A stretch of DNA of 64,000 bases from an uncultured Flammeovirgaceae bacterium (GTDB taxonomy: Bacteria > Bacteroidota > Bacteroidia > Cytophagales > Cyclobacteriaceae), in NCBI GenBank assembly GCA_913050055.1, contig CAJXAT010000001.1, positions 1 through 64,000 on the forward strand. Reading direction: 5' to 3'. This document shows, piece by piece, positions 26,481 to 35,195 of this stretch. The position numbers were made by a program, and so were the translations under genes. Under the pieces are notes generated by a model, which saw only the letters and a list, made by a program, of their open reading frames with translations, was not told where the DNA came from and ran no database searches. The first letter of the stretch is position 1; every line of letters starts with the position of its first letter.

Positions 26481-27731
26481 ATGAAGTGGAATAGATTGAT
26501 TATCCAGAGCGTGGGTTCCTTGGGTGTCCTGCAAATGACCAATTATTTGGTGCCTGTTTTAGTCATTCCACTGCTTTTGGCTCGTGTGGGACTTGAAGGT
26601 TATGGGACGATTATTTTGGCGCAAGGTATCATGAATTTTGCGGTTGCCATTACTGATTTTGGTCTGAATTTAACGGGGACACGCTTGATTAGTCAGGCCA
26701 AAGGAGATCTCAGTTTGGAGCGGACGTTGACCCAAAAAATTTTGGTGATTAAAATAGTTCTATTGTTAGGAACGTTTATTGGATTGGCTTTTTTGGTAAA
26801 AACAGTTTTCCCATGGCAGCCTTATGAATATATAATATTGACTTCTTATTTTATTGTCATTGGCAATACATTGATGCCCGTTTGGTATTTCCAAGGGATT
26901 CAAAAAATGACATGGTTGGCTTTATTGAATTTCCTGAGTAGGGTGTTTTACGTTGGGGCCGTACTTTTTTTTATACAATCGAGTGATGATTTGCTGTGGG
27001 TGAATGTTTGTAATGGGTTGGGGTGGTGTATCGCTGCCTTTTTTGGATGGGTGGTATTGTTGATAAAAATGAAATTCCGATTTGAAAAACAATCGTTCAA
27101 AGCAATTTATGAATTTGGGTATCAAAACGTTCCAATTTTTCTCTCGGAAGGGGTGACTACGTTTTATAGAAATATTGGTATAGTCATCGCTGGATTTTTT
27201 CTGAGTGCTCCTCTCATGGGGATTTATGTAATTATTGACCGAATCATGATGCTGATAGCTAATTCATATACCTTGGTATACCGGGCGATCTTTCCGATGC
27301 TATGCAATTTTGTGAAGGAATCAGATCGTGTTTTGAGAGATTTTTTATACTCGATTTTTTCAAAGCTGTTGGTTGTGGTGTTATTAGGAATGGCTATCAT
27401 CATCTTTTTTGGAGGGACACTTATTGAGCTACTTTCCGATGAAATTATCCTCTCGGATATAGGACCTTTTTTATGGATATTACCTGTATTTATTTTGTTA
27501 CTTTTTTGTAATCTTCCGCTGAGCTTATTAATTATCGCTTTGGATAATAAAAAAATGTATTTCAACTATCACCTGATCGGTCTGATTACAGCACTCTTTT
27601 TACTTCCTTTTTTGATTTCTTTTTTGGAGATCAATGGATTATTGATCAGTATAGCTTTAGCAGAATTGGCGATGGTTATTTTTGGTGCAACGGTATTATA
27701 TAGAATCTATCGGATGCCCATCAATCCATAA
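26481..27731 (+). CDS. Oligosaccharide flippase, Wzx/MOP type
   Basis: This 416-residue, strongly hydrophobic protein has about 12 membrane segments. The N-terminus reads MTNYLVPVLVIPLLLARVGLEGYG, a pattern of polysaccharide biosynthesis (RfbX/Wzx) flippases, followed by MNFAVAITDFGLNLTGTR. It would flip the lipid-linked repeat unit across the inner membrane for Wzy polymerisation. It is the only gene of the core locus on the plus strand, and its last 25 bases overlap the 3' end of the convergent glycosyltransferase gene (27707-28834). Length is normal for the family. The family call is firm; substrate is unknown. Confidence 0.9.
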   Translation: MKWNRLIIQSVGSLGVLQMTNYLVPVLVIPLLLARVGLEGYGTIILAQGIMNFAVAITDFGLNLTGTRLISQAKGDLSLERTLTQKILVIKIVLLLGTFIGLAFLVKTVFPWQPYEYIILTSYFIVIGNTLMPVWYFQGIQKMTWLALLNFLSRVFYVGAVLFFIQSSDDLLWVNVCNGLGWCIAAFFGWVVLLIKMKFRFEKQSFKAIYEFGYQNVPIFLSEGVTTFYRNIGIVIAGFFLSAPLMGIYVIIDRIMMLIANSYTLVYRAIFPMLCNFVKESDRVLRDFLYSIFSKLLVVVLLGMAIIIFFGGTLIELLSDEIILSDIGPFLWILPVFILLLFCNLPLSLLIIALDNKKMYFNYHLIGLITALFLLPFLISFLEINGLLISIALAELAMVIFGATVLYRIYRMPINP

Positions 27732-28834
27732 ATGGAGTCTAAATATTGATCACAGACATGATCCCAGGTATATTTTTTTGAAATACCGGATCTTGAACGA
27801 TTCTTTAAGTCCATGACTTTTTTTGGATGAAGATCAAAGTCCTTGATTTTTTCGTTAACGGAATCAACGGATTTATTAAAAAAATCACCAAAGCTACCAT
27901 CGGCTAACATTTCATCATTAAAAGGAGTTTTTAAGGCAATAATGGCACAGCCATAGGCCATGGCCTTGAGCATGGTGGGATTGGTGCCTCCGAATTCATG
28001 TCCATGAAGATAGGCGTAACAATGGTGATACAGTTCTGCTAGGGTTTCGGCCCCATTTACATAACCGGTCATGATGACGCGGTCCGTGGTTTGGGACCGG
28101 GCCTTCATTTTTTTAGCAAAGGCATCTTGAAAAGGAACGTCACCCACAATAACAAGTTTCTTATCCGAGAGACTCTGTAAAAAGCCTTCTAAAATGAGGT
28201 CTGAATTATTATCTGGAATCAGTCTACCCACTATCAAATAATAGCTATTGGGTTGGAGACCCCATTTTTCAATCAACGAAGGATTCTGTGAGTATCTAGG
28301 CTCGGCTCCATAAGCAATGACTTTAGAATCCGTTTGAAATTCTTTTTTATATACCCGTTGCATCTCGAGAGAATCATTGATGATCAAATCAAAAAAACGG
28401 GCCGCCTGCTTTGAAGACCAATAAAAAAATTTGGAGCCTAAACCTTGCCATTTGGGACGCATCCATTCTAAGCCATCCACATTGATCATGGTTTTTTTTC
28501 GGAACAATCTGGTCAATAAACCAAACGGTCCGTTGGCTGAGTTGACGGCAAGTACAACATCGTAGGGTTGCCAGCAAGCATGCAAAAACGCAAAAAGGGA
28601 ATGGCTCAATTGACTGAATATTTTAGTTTCGATGGCCGGAAGGTAGACGAGATGGATCCCTTTTATTTGCTTGGGCCGGTGTTCAAAAAGATTCTTATGA
28701 CAATAAATAGTCACCTTGATCCCTTTTTCAACCAGGCGTTCCGAGAGTTCTTTAGCAAAGGTTTCATAGCCACTGTACACATAGGGATAGCCTCGCGTAC
28801 CAATCAGGGCAATACTGGGGGGGTTAGCGTTCAT
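27707..28834 (-). CDS. Glycosyltransferase with DUF1972 domain (rhamnosyltransferase-like, GT4 fold)
   Basis: This 375-residue GT-B enzyme opens with IALIGTRGYPYVYSGYETF, the DUF1972 hallmark found in rhamnosyltransferases and related capsule enzymes. The C-terminal donor-binding half has YYLIVGRLIPDNNSDLIL and HGHEFGGTNPTMLKAMAYG, which contains the GT4 glutamate-type E-x7-E region in altered form. It would add a sugar to the lipid-linked repeat in the cytoplasm. The ATG overlaps the upstream GT4 stop by 11 bases, and the 3' end runs into wzx on the other strand. dTDP-sugar genes at 42.7-45.1 kb make a rhamnose-like donor plausible, though not shown. Confidence 0.87.
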   Translation of the reverse strand: MNANPPSIALIGTRGYPYVYSGYETFAKELSERLVEKGIKVTIYCHKNLFEHRPKQIKGIHLVYLPAIETKIFSQLSHSLFAFLHACWQPYDVVLAVNSANGPFGLLTRLFRKKTMINVDGLEWMRPKWQGLGSKFFYWSSKQAARFFDLIINDSLEMQRVYKKEFQTDSKVIAYGAEPRYSQNPSLIEKWGLQPNSYYLIVGRLIPDNNSDLILEGFLQSLSDKKLVIVGDVPFQDAFAKKMKARSQTTDRVIMTGYVNGAETLAELYHHCYAYLHGHEFGGTNPTMLKAMAYGCAIIALKTPFNDEMLADGSFGDFFNKSVDSVNEKIKDFDLHPKKVMDLKNRSRSGISKKYTWDHVCDQYLDSIYGLMGIR

Positions 28835-29966
28835 GGATTACAGTAAGGAGTTGCATGATGTTTTTTTCAAAGGAGACCAGTGAAAAGTCGGCATTCACTT
28901 TTTGTTGAGCCACTTGCCCCATAGCCCTACGTATTTTTTTATCAGACAAGTAAGGGAAAATAATTTTGGCAGCCTCTTGCGCATTGTCTGGAGGAATATG
29001 GATACCTGAAACTTGATGTTCAATCATTTCTAAGGCCCCGCCTTGTGCCGTAGCAATGACCGTTTTCTGACAAGACATCGCTTCTAATATAACGGTAGGA
29101 AAGGGATCGGGTGCCGTGGAGGGAAGGATAAAGAGATCTAGTGTATTGAGAATGGCTATGATGTCTTCTCGATAACCTAGATTGATAAAATGGCTTTTGA
29201 GTCCAAGGGTTTCTAGTTTCGCATTCAATTCATCATAAAGGTATTCATTGCCAGGATAGGCATCACCGACCATGATAAAAGTAAGTGCTGATTTTTTTTG
29301 CAGCAACGCTTCGGCAAGGTCTATAAAATAGCTTTGACCTTTCCATGGATGCACTCTGGCAATCATGCCAATGATCAGATGGTTTGGACGGAGAGATAAT
29401 TCTTTAGATAAATTTTGATTCGACGATAAAGATGAATAATCTAATCCATTATAGATGATAGAAATTTTGTGTTGTGGGATGAATGTGGATAGGTGGTCTT
29501 TGACCGCACCAGATACCGCTATTACATGATCGACATTTCTTGCGATCATCTTATGAATTAAAAAAGCAAACCAAGAGGGGGATTGTATGATTTCATGTAT
29601 GTGAAACACATGTTTGAGCCGGCATTTTCTGGCCACCCAGCTGCCCACGATAACCGCCGCCGTATTGGAGTAGATCAAATCAATATTTTCTTGAATGCAT
29701 AATTCAGTCAATTGATTTTTTGCGATCCAAAGAGTCCTAAACCTATTGATTAGGCCTTTGAAATTAAAGTATTTTCTTCTGATGATGCCGAGTTTAATAA
29801 AGCGGACCTCAATGTGTTCCTTTTTTAATGCTTGGCTTAATAATCCATCTTCAGATAGCACCACGAGAGGTTTATGGCCATTTTTTTTAAGCATTTCCAG
29901 GGTGATCAGCAAAATTTTACTGGCACCGTACATGTCAGAGGAGCTATGTAAGAAAAGGATGCGCAA
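28824..29966 (-). CDS. Glycosyltransferase family 4 protein
   Basis: This 380-residue GT-B enzyme starts at TTG 29966, the codon right after the acyltransferase stop; no ATG fits. The N-terminal half has FLHSSSDMYGASKILL and GSWVARKCRLKHVFHIHEI; the C-terminal half has IGMIARVHPWKGQSYFIDLA and the donor-site LPSTAPDPFPTVILEAMSC (E-x7-E type region), followed by GGALEMIEH. It transfers a hexose or similar sugar during repeat-unit assembly in the cytoplasm. It lies between an acyltransferase and another glycosyltransferase on one long minus-strand operon with tight overlaps. The specific sugar is unknown. Confidence 0.9.
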   Translation of the reverse strand: MRILFLHSSSDMYGASKILLITLEMLKKNGHKPLVVLSEDGLLSQALKKEHIEVRFIKLGIIRRKYFNFKGLINRFRTLWIAKNQLTELCIQENIDLIYSNTAAVIVGSWVARKCRLKHVFHIHEIIQSPSWFAFLIHKMIARNVDHVIAVSGAVKDHLSTFIPQHKISIIYNGLDYSSLSSNQNLSKELSLRPNHLIIGMIARVHPWKGQSYFIDLAEALLQKKSALTFIMVGDAYPGNEYLYDELNAKLETLGLKSHFINLGYREDIIAILNTLDLFILPSTAPDPFPTVILEAMSCQKTVIATAQGGALEMIEHQVSGIHIPPDNAQEAAKIIFPYLSDKKIRRAMGQVAQQKVNADFSLVSFEKNIMQLLTVIHER

Positions 29967-30629
29967 TTAGGTTCGTGTTTTTAATTTTTTCGCAGGATTA
30001 CCGCCCATGACCGAGTAGGGTGCAACGTCTTTAGTTATCACACTGCCTGCGGCGATTACAGATCCTTTTCCTATGCGTACCCCGGATAGGATGATGCAGT
30101 TGGCGGCAATCCAGCAGTCGTCTTCGATAATAATAGGAGCTGTGGCTACGCCTTGATCTTTCATGGGGACATCGATAGAATCAAAATTATGATTTTCAGC
30201 GTATAAACTCACTCTGGGGGCCATCATCACGTTATTACCAATTTCTATATATCCTGAACATCCAATATAACTGTAGGGCCCTATATTCGAGTGATTACCT
30301 ATTTTGAGGCCCATTCCAACGGCGCCACCATATAAGTTACTAGGCCGGATGGTAGCGTAACTTCCGATGGTAACTTTTTCACCCAATTGAATACCTTCAG
30401 AGCAGATACAATTAATTTCAGCACCTCTTTCTATAATGAAGTTTTTGCCTACAGATAATTTGTGCCCGGAAATAATTTTGACCGATGGGCCTATCAAAAC
30501 AAGCCCCTTACTTGAGCGCCAAAATAAACGGAAAAACAGTCCCCTAATGAACCAAATAAATAATGTGAATAGAGAAGATAGGGTATTCCACCTCCCCCAA
30601 CCAGCTTTATATTTATCACTGAGTATCAT
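29967..30629 (-). CDS. Left-handed beta-helix acyltransferase (hexapeptide-repeat, WcaF/serine-acetyltransferase type)
   Basis: This 220-residue protein has one N-terminal hydrophobic stretch (TLFIWFIRGLFFRLFW) then repeated hexapeptides such as IGNHSNIGPYSYIGCSG and IGKGSVIAAGSVITKDVAP. The catalytic histidine type segment AENHNFD is near 140, and the C-terminal YSVMGGNPAKKL closes the fold. It probably adds an acetyl group from acetyl-CoA to a sugar of the repeat unit. It sits between two glycosyltransferase genes, with the stop touching the next start. The fold is certain; acceptor and acyl group are inferred. Confidence 0.9.
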   Translation of the reverse strand: MILSDKYKAGWGRWNTLSSLFTLFIWFIRGLFFRLFWRSSKGLVLIGPSVKIISGHKLSVGKNFIIERGAEINCICSEGIQLGEKVTIGSYATIRPSNLYGGAVGMGLKIGNHSNIGPYSYIGCSGYIEIGNNVMMAPRVSLYAENHNFDSIDVPMKDQGVATAPIIIEDDCWIAANCIILSGVRIGKGSVIAAGSVITKDVAPYSVMGGNPAKKLKTRT

Positions 30630-30634
30630 TAATC

Positions 30635-31735
30635 CTAAGCAATGTAATTTTCAATTCCATTAAGAAAATTCTTTTTGGAAAATTCTTTCAACCGCAATTT
30701 ACCATTCTTTATGAGGTCATTTCTAAGATTGGATGAGTTTATCAGCTTTTTCATTGCTGTGGACCAAGCTTGAGGGTCTAAAGACTGGGCAGAAAGACCC
30801 CCGGTGCCTGCGATTTCATTGATGGCTTCATTTTCCGACAAGATGACCGGTAAGCCATAGGAAAAGGCTTCAAGTACGGGAATACCAAACCCTTCCTCAA
30901 TAGAGGGAAATGTGTAAGCCCAGGCATTTTCATAAAACCATTTGAGCTGATTCGCTGAAGCATATCCCGTAAAGAGAACGTGCTTGTCTAGATTCAGTTG
31001 ACGTACCAGAATTTTAAGCGTTTGATAATCATCTAAATCCTTTGCGGGTCCTTTTTGACCTACCAAGACCAGTTTGTAGTCAGGGAATTCTTTCAAAAAA
31101 AGAGCAAATCCTTTAACCAAAACAGCCAGATTTTTACGCTTTTCAAGTACACCTACGTGTAAAAAGTAGGATTGATGGACTAATTTTTCATAAGGTTCTG
31201 CGACGGCTCTTAGATCAACTTCTGGGACACTCTGATAAACGGTTTGAATGGGGAAAGATGGTAGCAAAGATCGAATTTTTTTTTCTGTAGTTCGAGAAGC
31301 ACTGATTATTCTACTGTCACCATGGAGACCATGTAAGACATTCCATTTAAAGTACTTTAACCACCATTTATTGTAATTTTGTGGTATTTCCCAAAAAAAG
31401 GCATCATGAAAAACGACGATTTTGGAACAAGAAAGCTTCCAAATAGGGGCATGAAAATCAGGAAAAATAATTGCTCTAGGTTGGTGTATAAAAACTAAAA
31501 TAGGGATAATAATTTGCTTCCAAAGCAAAGTATAAAAATGGAATAAAATATGGCGCCATTTATTATGATGCTTGAAAAAATTATTTTTTTCAATTTGATA
31601 TAAGTTGGGATAGATCAAATATTCATACTTATTGGATTGGGCCGTAGCCGCGAGCAATTCTTGGATATACGTATTGAGACCTGTTTTGGCCATCAGTAAA
31701 TATTGAATATCGATGATGACTTTTTCTTTAGTCAT
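30635..31735 (-). CDS. Glycosyltransferase family 4 protein (mannosyltransferase-like)
   Basis: This enzyme of about 366 residues has an N-terminal domain with IDIQYLLMAKTGLNTYIQEL and a C-terminal domain with YFLHVGVLEKRKNLAVLVKGF, FTGYASANQLKWFYENA and the donor-site segment PSIEEGFGIPVLEAFSYGLP, which carries the E-x7-E motif. It is most similar in pattern to mannosyl or glucosyl GT4 enzymes of capsule loci. ATG 31735 is chosen because it overlaps the upstream polymerase stop in the common ATG-in-stop arrangement; another ATG lies 12 bases earlier at 31747. It acts in the cytoplasm on the lipid-linked intermediate. Confidence 0.9.
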   Translation of the reverse strand: MTKEKVIIDIQYLLMAKTGLNTYIQELLAATAQSNKYEYLIYPNLYQIEKNNFFKHHNKWRHILFHFYTLLWKQIIIPILVFIHQPRAIIFPDFHAPIWKLSCSKIVVFHDAFFWEIPQNYNKWWLKYFKWNVLHGLHGDSRIISASRTTEKKIRSLLPSFPIQTVYQSVPEVDLRAVAEPYEKLVHQSYFLHVGVLEKRKNLAVLVKGFALFLKEFPDYKLVLVGQKGPAKDLDDYQTLKILVRQLNLDKHVLFTGYASANQLKWFYENAWAYTFPSIEEGFGIPVLEAFSYGLPVILSENEAINEIAGTGGLSAQSLDPQAWSTAMKKLINSSNLRNDLIKNGKLRLKEFSKKNFLNGIENYIA

Positions 31736-33134
31736 GAGGTATCGCATTAGGTAAAATGGCCGTACTGTTCTTTATTTTCACACTTTGACCCACCATCCAC
31801 CAGCTAATTAAGGATACGAACAGATAGAGTTCCGCATTTGCCGTGAATAAGGGCAAGAGTAAGGCAAATTTGGTAGTTCCAGCTACAAATGAAATGATTT
31901 GGTCATTGGGGGTGAGTGCCTTTCGATAGGTTTGAATACTGGTTTTTATGGCCAGGTATAGTAGATTGACATAAAGAAAAAGGCCTAAAACGCCCATTTG
32001 AACGCCAAAAATGAGAAATTGATTTTCTCCTCCTACGCTATTTTCATTATCGACGCCATTCCCATTACCACTCATGGCCAGGCCGATCCCCTCTGGAAAT
32101 TCAATCATACTTTCGAGGCCTTCAAACCATTCAATAAGGTGACCCAAACTCGAAGCATTTTCAAAAGTCAACGTATCCAAAATAAAAAAATATAAATCCT
32201 CTGAGGCAAAATACATGATATAAATAATGGAAGAAAATATGAAAAAGACACCCGCCCAAAGCAAGCGGTAGTATTTGAATATAAAAGCAATAAAGATTAA
32301 TTCTACAATAAAAGCGGCCAGAGAAGCCCGTGAGTAAGCGAAAAAGAGTGATCCAACGATAGCCATCATGAAGCCTCCGTAAAGCATTTGATTGGTTCTG
32401 TGTGGGGTCTTTATAAAAAAAATAAACGCTATGGGAAAAGCGAGTAGGGAGGCGCTGGCAAGATCTAAAGGATTAGCGAAAAATGCACCAAATCTTTTCA
32501 CACCAGATTGGGTCTCAAAGGTCCATGATAGTCCATAATTTCCAGTAGGCTCAACGTCGTTTATGACATTTTGAAAATTACCATAATTGACAAGTGTATG
32601 AAAATGTATACCACTGGCGAATTCTGCTAAATTGATGCAAAAAGCACCTAAAGCGATGCCAAGAATGAGCTTAAGCGTCAGTTGTGTTTGATGGTTACTC
32701 AAGGTCATATTTCTTCCTAAAAAATAAACGAGACCCATGAGTAGGATGTTCTTGAAATAGGCGGCTTTGGCCAAAAAGGCAACTTCTCCTATCGGCAATA
32801 CCAGAAAAATAAAGGCCAAAATTATAAAAGCGCCAAATACGAGGTCTATTTTGTTAAACTTGAATTTTTTTCTAATCAGATCCGATTGATAAAAGATGAA
32901 GACCGCCAGGGCAATAAATAACGCAAATTCTTTGAGGTATTGAATGATAAATACCCCTATAGGGCTTTTGGTTTGTTGAAAAACAAAGCTTTGCAAAGTG
33001 ATGTACATGGGTAAATACAATATAAAGAAGATAAGAAAGTACCATTCTTTTCCTGTTTTTATCAAAAGAAAAATAAGATATCCTGTGCCTAAAAGGAGGG
33101 TGAGGGCAATTAATATGAAAATGAGGATGGACAT
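31728..33134 (-). CDS. O-antigen polymerase/ligase-like membrane protein (Wzy candidate)
   Basis: This 468-residue protein has about 11-12 hydrophobic segments and a large periplasmic loop around residues 300-370 (ending near NGNGVDNENSVGGENQFL), the layout of Wzy and WaaL proteins. The loop includes an arginine-poor, acidic stretch typical of polymerase loops. With Wzx, Wzz and Wza in the same locus it is the best candidate for the Wzy polymerase joining repeat units at the periplasmic face. Low sequence conservation is normal for this family. The alternative is an O-antigen ligase; no lipid A core genes nearby support that. Confidence 0.8.
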   Translation of the reverse strand: MSILIFILIALTLLLGTGYLIFLLIKTGKEWYFLIFFILYLPMYITLQSFVFQQTKSPIGVFIIQYLKEFALFIALAVFIFYQSDLIRKKFKFNKIDLVFGAFIILAFIFLVLPIGEVAFLAKAAYFKNILLMGLVYFLGRNMTLSNHQTQLTLKLILGIALGAFCINLAEFASGIHFHTLVNYGNFQNVINDVEPTGNYGLSWTFETQSGVKRFGAFFANPLDLASASLLAFPIAFIFFIKTPHRTNQMLYGGFMMAIVGSLFFAYSRASLAAFIVELIFIAFIFKYYRLLWAGVFFIFSSIIYIMYFASEDLYFFILDTLTFENASSLGHLIEWFEGLESMIEFPEGIGLAMSGNGNGVDNENSVGGENQFLIFGVQMGVLGLFLYVNLLYLAIKTSIQTYRKALTPNDQIISFVAGTTKFALLLPLFTANAELYLFVSLISWWMVGQSVKIKNSTAILPNAIPHD

Positions 33135-33218
33135 GATTTTTTAGGTACTCATGATCATTTGCTGAATGTTTGGGCAAAGGGGGATCATATCAATGTAGTA
33201 GATCAGCATAAATAAGTG

Positions 33219-34118
33219 TCACAATTGTGTTGAATATCCCTCTAAAAAACCTTTCCAAGATATTTTTAATTTTTTCCTTCGTCGCTTCAATATGAAATAT
33301 ACACTATAACTGATTATTTTCAATAAAAGACAAAGATGAGCGTTGATAGCATGAATGCCTCTAGCGTGCAATCTGGCAAGAAAAATATGATTTCTTATAT
33401 TTAAGTAATGAACAAATGGAGATAGAAATCCCTCTTCCATTTTTTTTTTATTTTTACTGCTGGCCCCTATCTTATGATAAATCGGAAGGGTCGGGTTGTA
33501 AGCCAGAAGATAGCCCAATTTCCTAATTCTTAAAGACCAATCCACATCTTCGTAATAGGCAAAAAAGTGTTCGTTCAACAATCCCACTTCGGTGATTATT
33601 TCTGATTTCAGAAGGATGCAACAACCCGTGATCCAATCGACATACCTAAACTCATTATATTTTTCAGTATCTGTCTGGTTGTGTCCAATGATTCTAGTTG
33701 ATGCATTCAATGGATAATAAATACCCCCTGCATTCCATACCTTATTAAGATTATTATGGAACATTATTTTTGGCTGTACCGCGGCAATATGAGGATTAGA
33801 ATGGAGGGTCATTAAAAGGGGATCTATAAAATTTTTGGGGGCGATGGTGTCATTATTTAACAACATGATATACTCAGCATTTAAAGTTAACCCATATTTA
33901 ATGCCAATATTATTGGCTCCTGTAAAGCCCAGGTTTTTTTTTTGAGGTAGGAGGGTGATGTTTGGAAAGTTACTTTTTAATTTTTCGGCAGATTCTTTTT
34001 GACTTTCATTGTCTACCACTATAATGCTAAGATCGGTATTTTTGGTCTGATGTAGGGATTTTAGGCAATCTTGCGTGTCATCATAATTTTTCCAATTAAC
34101 TACAATAATAGCGACCAT
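33219..34118 (-). CDS. Glycosyltransferase family 2 protein (rhamnosyltransferase-like)
   Basis: This 299-residue GT-A enzyme opens with VAIIVVNWKNYDDTQDCLKS and has LSIIVVDNESQKES, NLGFTGANNIGIKYGL, YIMLLNNDTIAPKNF (DxD-type metal site) and FAYYEDVDWSLRIRKLGY near 190-207. This resembles rhamnosyltransferase WbbL-type enzymes. A C-terminal hydrophobic stretch (LCLLLKIISYSVYFI) suggests membrane association. It is transcribed between wzz-like and wzy-like genes; 85 bases separate it from the polymerase gene. Likely donor is dTDP-rhamnose or a related sugar, but only the family is certain. Confidence 0.92.
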   Translation of the reverse strand: MVAIIVVNWKNYDDTQDCLKSLHQTKNTDLSIIVVDNESQKESAEKLKSNFPNITLLPQKKNLGFTGANNIGIKYGLTLNAEYIMLLNNDTIAPKNFIDPLLMTLHSNPHIAAVQPKIMFHNNLNKVWNAGGIYYPLNASTRIIGHNQTDTEKYNEFRYVDWITGCCILLKSEIITEVGLLNEHFFAYYEDVDWSLRIRKLGYLLAYNPTLPIYHKIGASSKNKKKMEEGFLSPFVHYLNIRNHIFLARLHARGIHAINAHLCLLLKIISYSVYFILKRRRKKLKISWKGFLEGYSTQL

Positions 34119-34124
34119 GTGGGG

Positions 34125-35183
34125 TTAAGAAATTGGCATCAATTTTTCCCACACGTATTTAAATATGAAAAAAAGCAGCATAAAGATCCCACCAATCAAT
34201 CCACTAGTAGCGATTAACTTCAGCGGTTTGGCTTTATCAATAGCAAGAGGCCTGACAGGTTCATCTATAATTTGAATTAAAGGCTTTTTATTTCTGTGCG
34301 TGATTTTGGCCATTTCTAAATTTTTGACAATTTCTTGATACACTGCGGCAGATGCCTCAATATCAATTTGTAGTTTTTGGAAAGGGACTTGATTGGTATA
34401 ATACAGGGGATTGGGATTGGGCTGAAGTTCGGATATTTGTGCCAATTGATCGAGCGAATGGTCTAGTATAATACGCGTACTATCCGCTTGATTTTGCAGA
34501 ACTCTTAGATTTTCGCCTGTTTTCTTTGTACTGGTTCTTTCATAAAAATTATTTACAATTTCCACTAAAACAGTATTAAATTTTTCAGCAAAAAAGGGAT
34601 CATGATCTTCTACTTTCACACTTAAAATCATGAGCTTTCTATTGGGCTTGGCAATGATCAGTTGCTTTTCCTTAAAGTCATCGATGACCTCCATTAAAAG
34701 ACTGTCATGTTTGACACCCATATCAGTTGCTGGAATTTCAAAGCTGAAGTCTTGTAATTCCTCATCATTTTGCCATCTCTTGAGTAATTTTTTTCCTTTG
34801 GCATAGCGAGTGATCAAACGCTCGCTATCTGCATTACCTGAGCGTGTTAAAAAAGCTGATTTTAACATTTTATAGGACTTGTAGAGCTCCACTATATGAT
34901 CGGTATCGAAGAGCTGACTGTCATCAGAGATGCTGTTTAAATTAATACCTACAACGGAAGCCAAGGATCCCAATTGAGACATATCACCCTCTCCTACCTC
35001 AATGATGAAGGTAGTTTCAGCAGTATGGATAGTGTCTCTAAATACTTCATAGGAGATTATTAAACCAGCTATGATCAAAGTGCCCAACACCATCTTTTTC
35101 CAATGAAGTAAGAGATATTTGATTAAGCCTCGTACCTTATTAATGAAGTCACGAAAGGAGATGCGCTCTTCGTCTATATACAT
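34125..35183 (-). CDS. Polysaccharide chain-length determinant (Wzz-type, no kinase domain)
   Basis: This 352-residue inner-membrane protein has a first membrane segment near 24-46 (MVLGTLIIAGLIISYEVF), a long coiled-coil periplasmic domain, and a second membrane segment at the C-terminus (IATSGLIGGIFMLLFFIF) preceded by a proline-rich DEPVRPLAIDKAKPL motif. This is the Wzz/PCP layout. There is no tyrosine kinase domain after the second segment, so control of chain length must involve a separate kinase, if any. ATG 35183 is chosen; the in-frame TTG 12 bases earlier abuts the wza-like stop. It is directly downstream of the Wza-like gene, so the two probably interact as the periplasmic bridge. 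Confidence 0.9.
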   Translation of the reverse strand: MYIDEERISFRDFINKVRGLIKYLLLHWKKMVLGTLIIAGLIISYEVFRDTIHTAETTFIIEVGEGDMSQLGSLASVVGINLNSISDDSQLFDTDHIVELYKSYKMLKSAFLTRSGNADSERLITRYAKGKKLLKRWQNDEELQDFSFEIPATDMGVKHDSLLMEVIDDFKEKQLIIAKPNRKLMILSVKVEDHDPFFAEKFNTVLVEIVNNFYERTSTKKTGENLRVLQNQADSTRIILDHSLDQLAQISELQPNPNPLYYTNQVPFQKLQIDIEASAAVYQEIVKNLEMAKITHRNKKPLIQIIDEPVRPLAIDKAKPLKLIATSGLIGGIFMLLFFIFKYVWEKLMPIS

Positions 35184-35195
35184 AGGGTCATTCAA

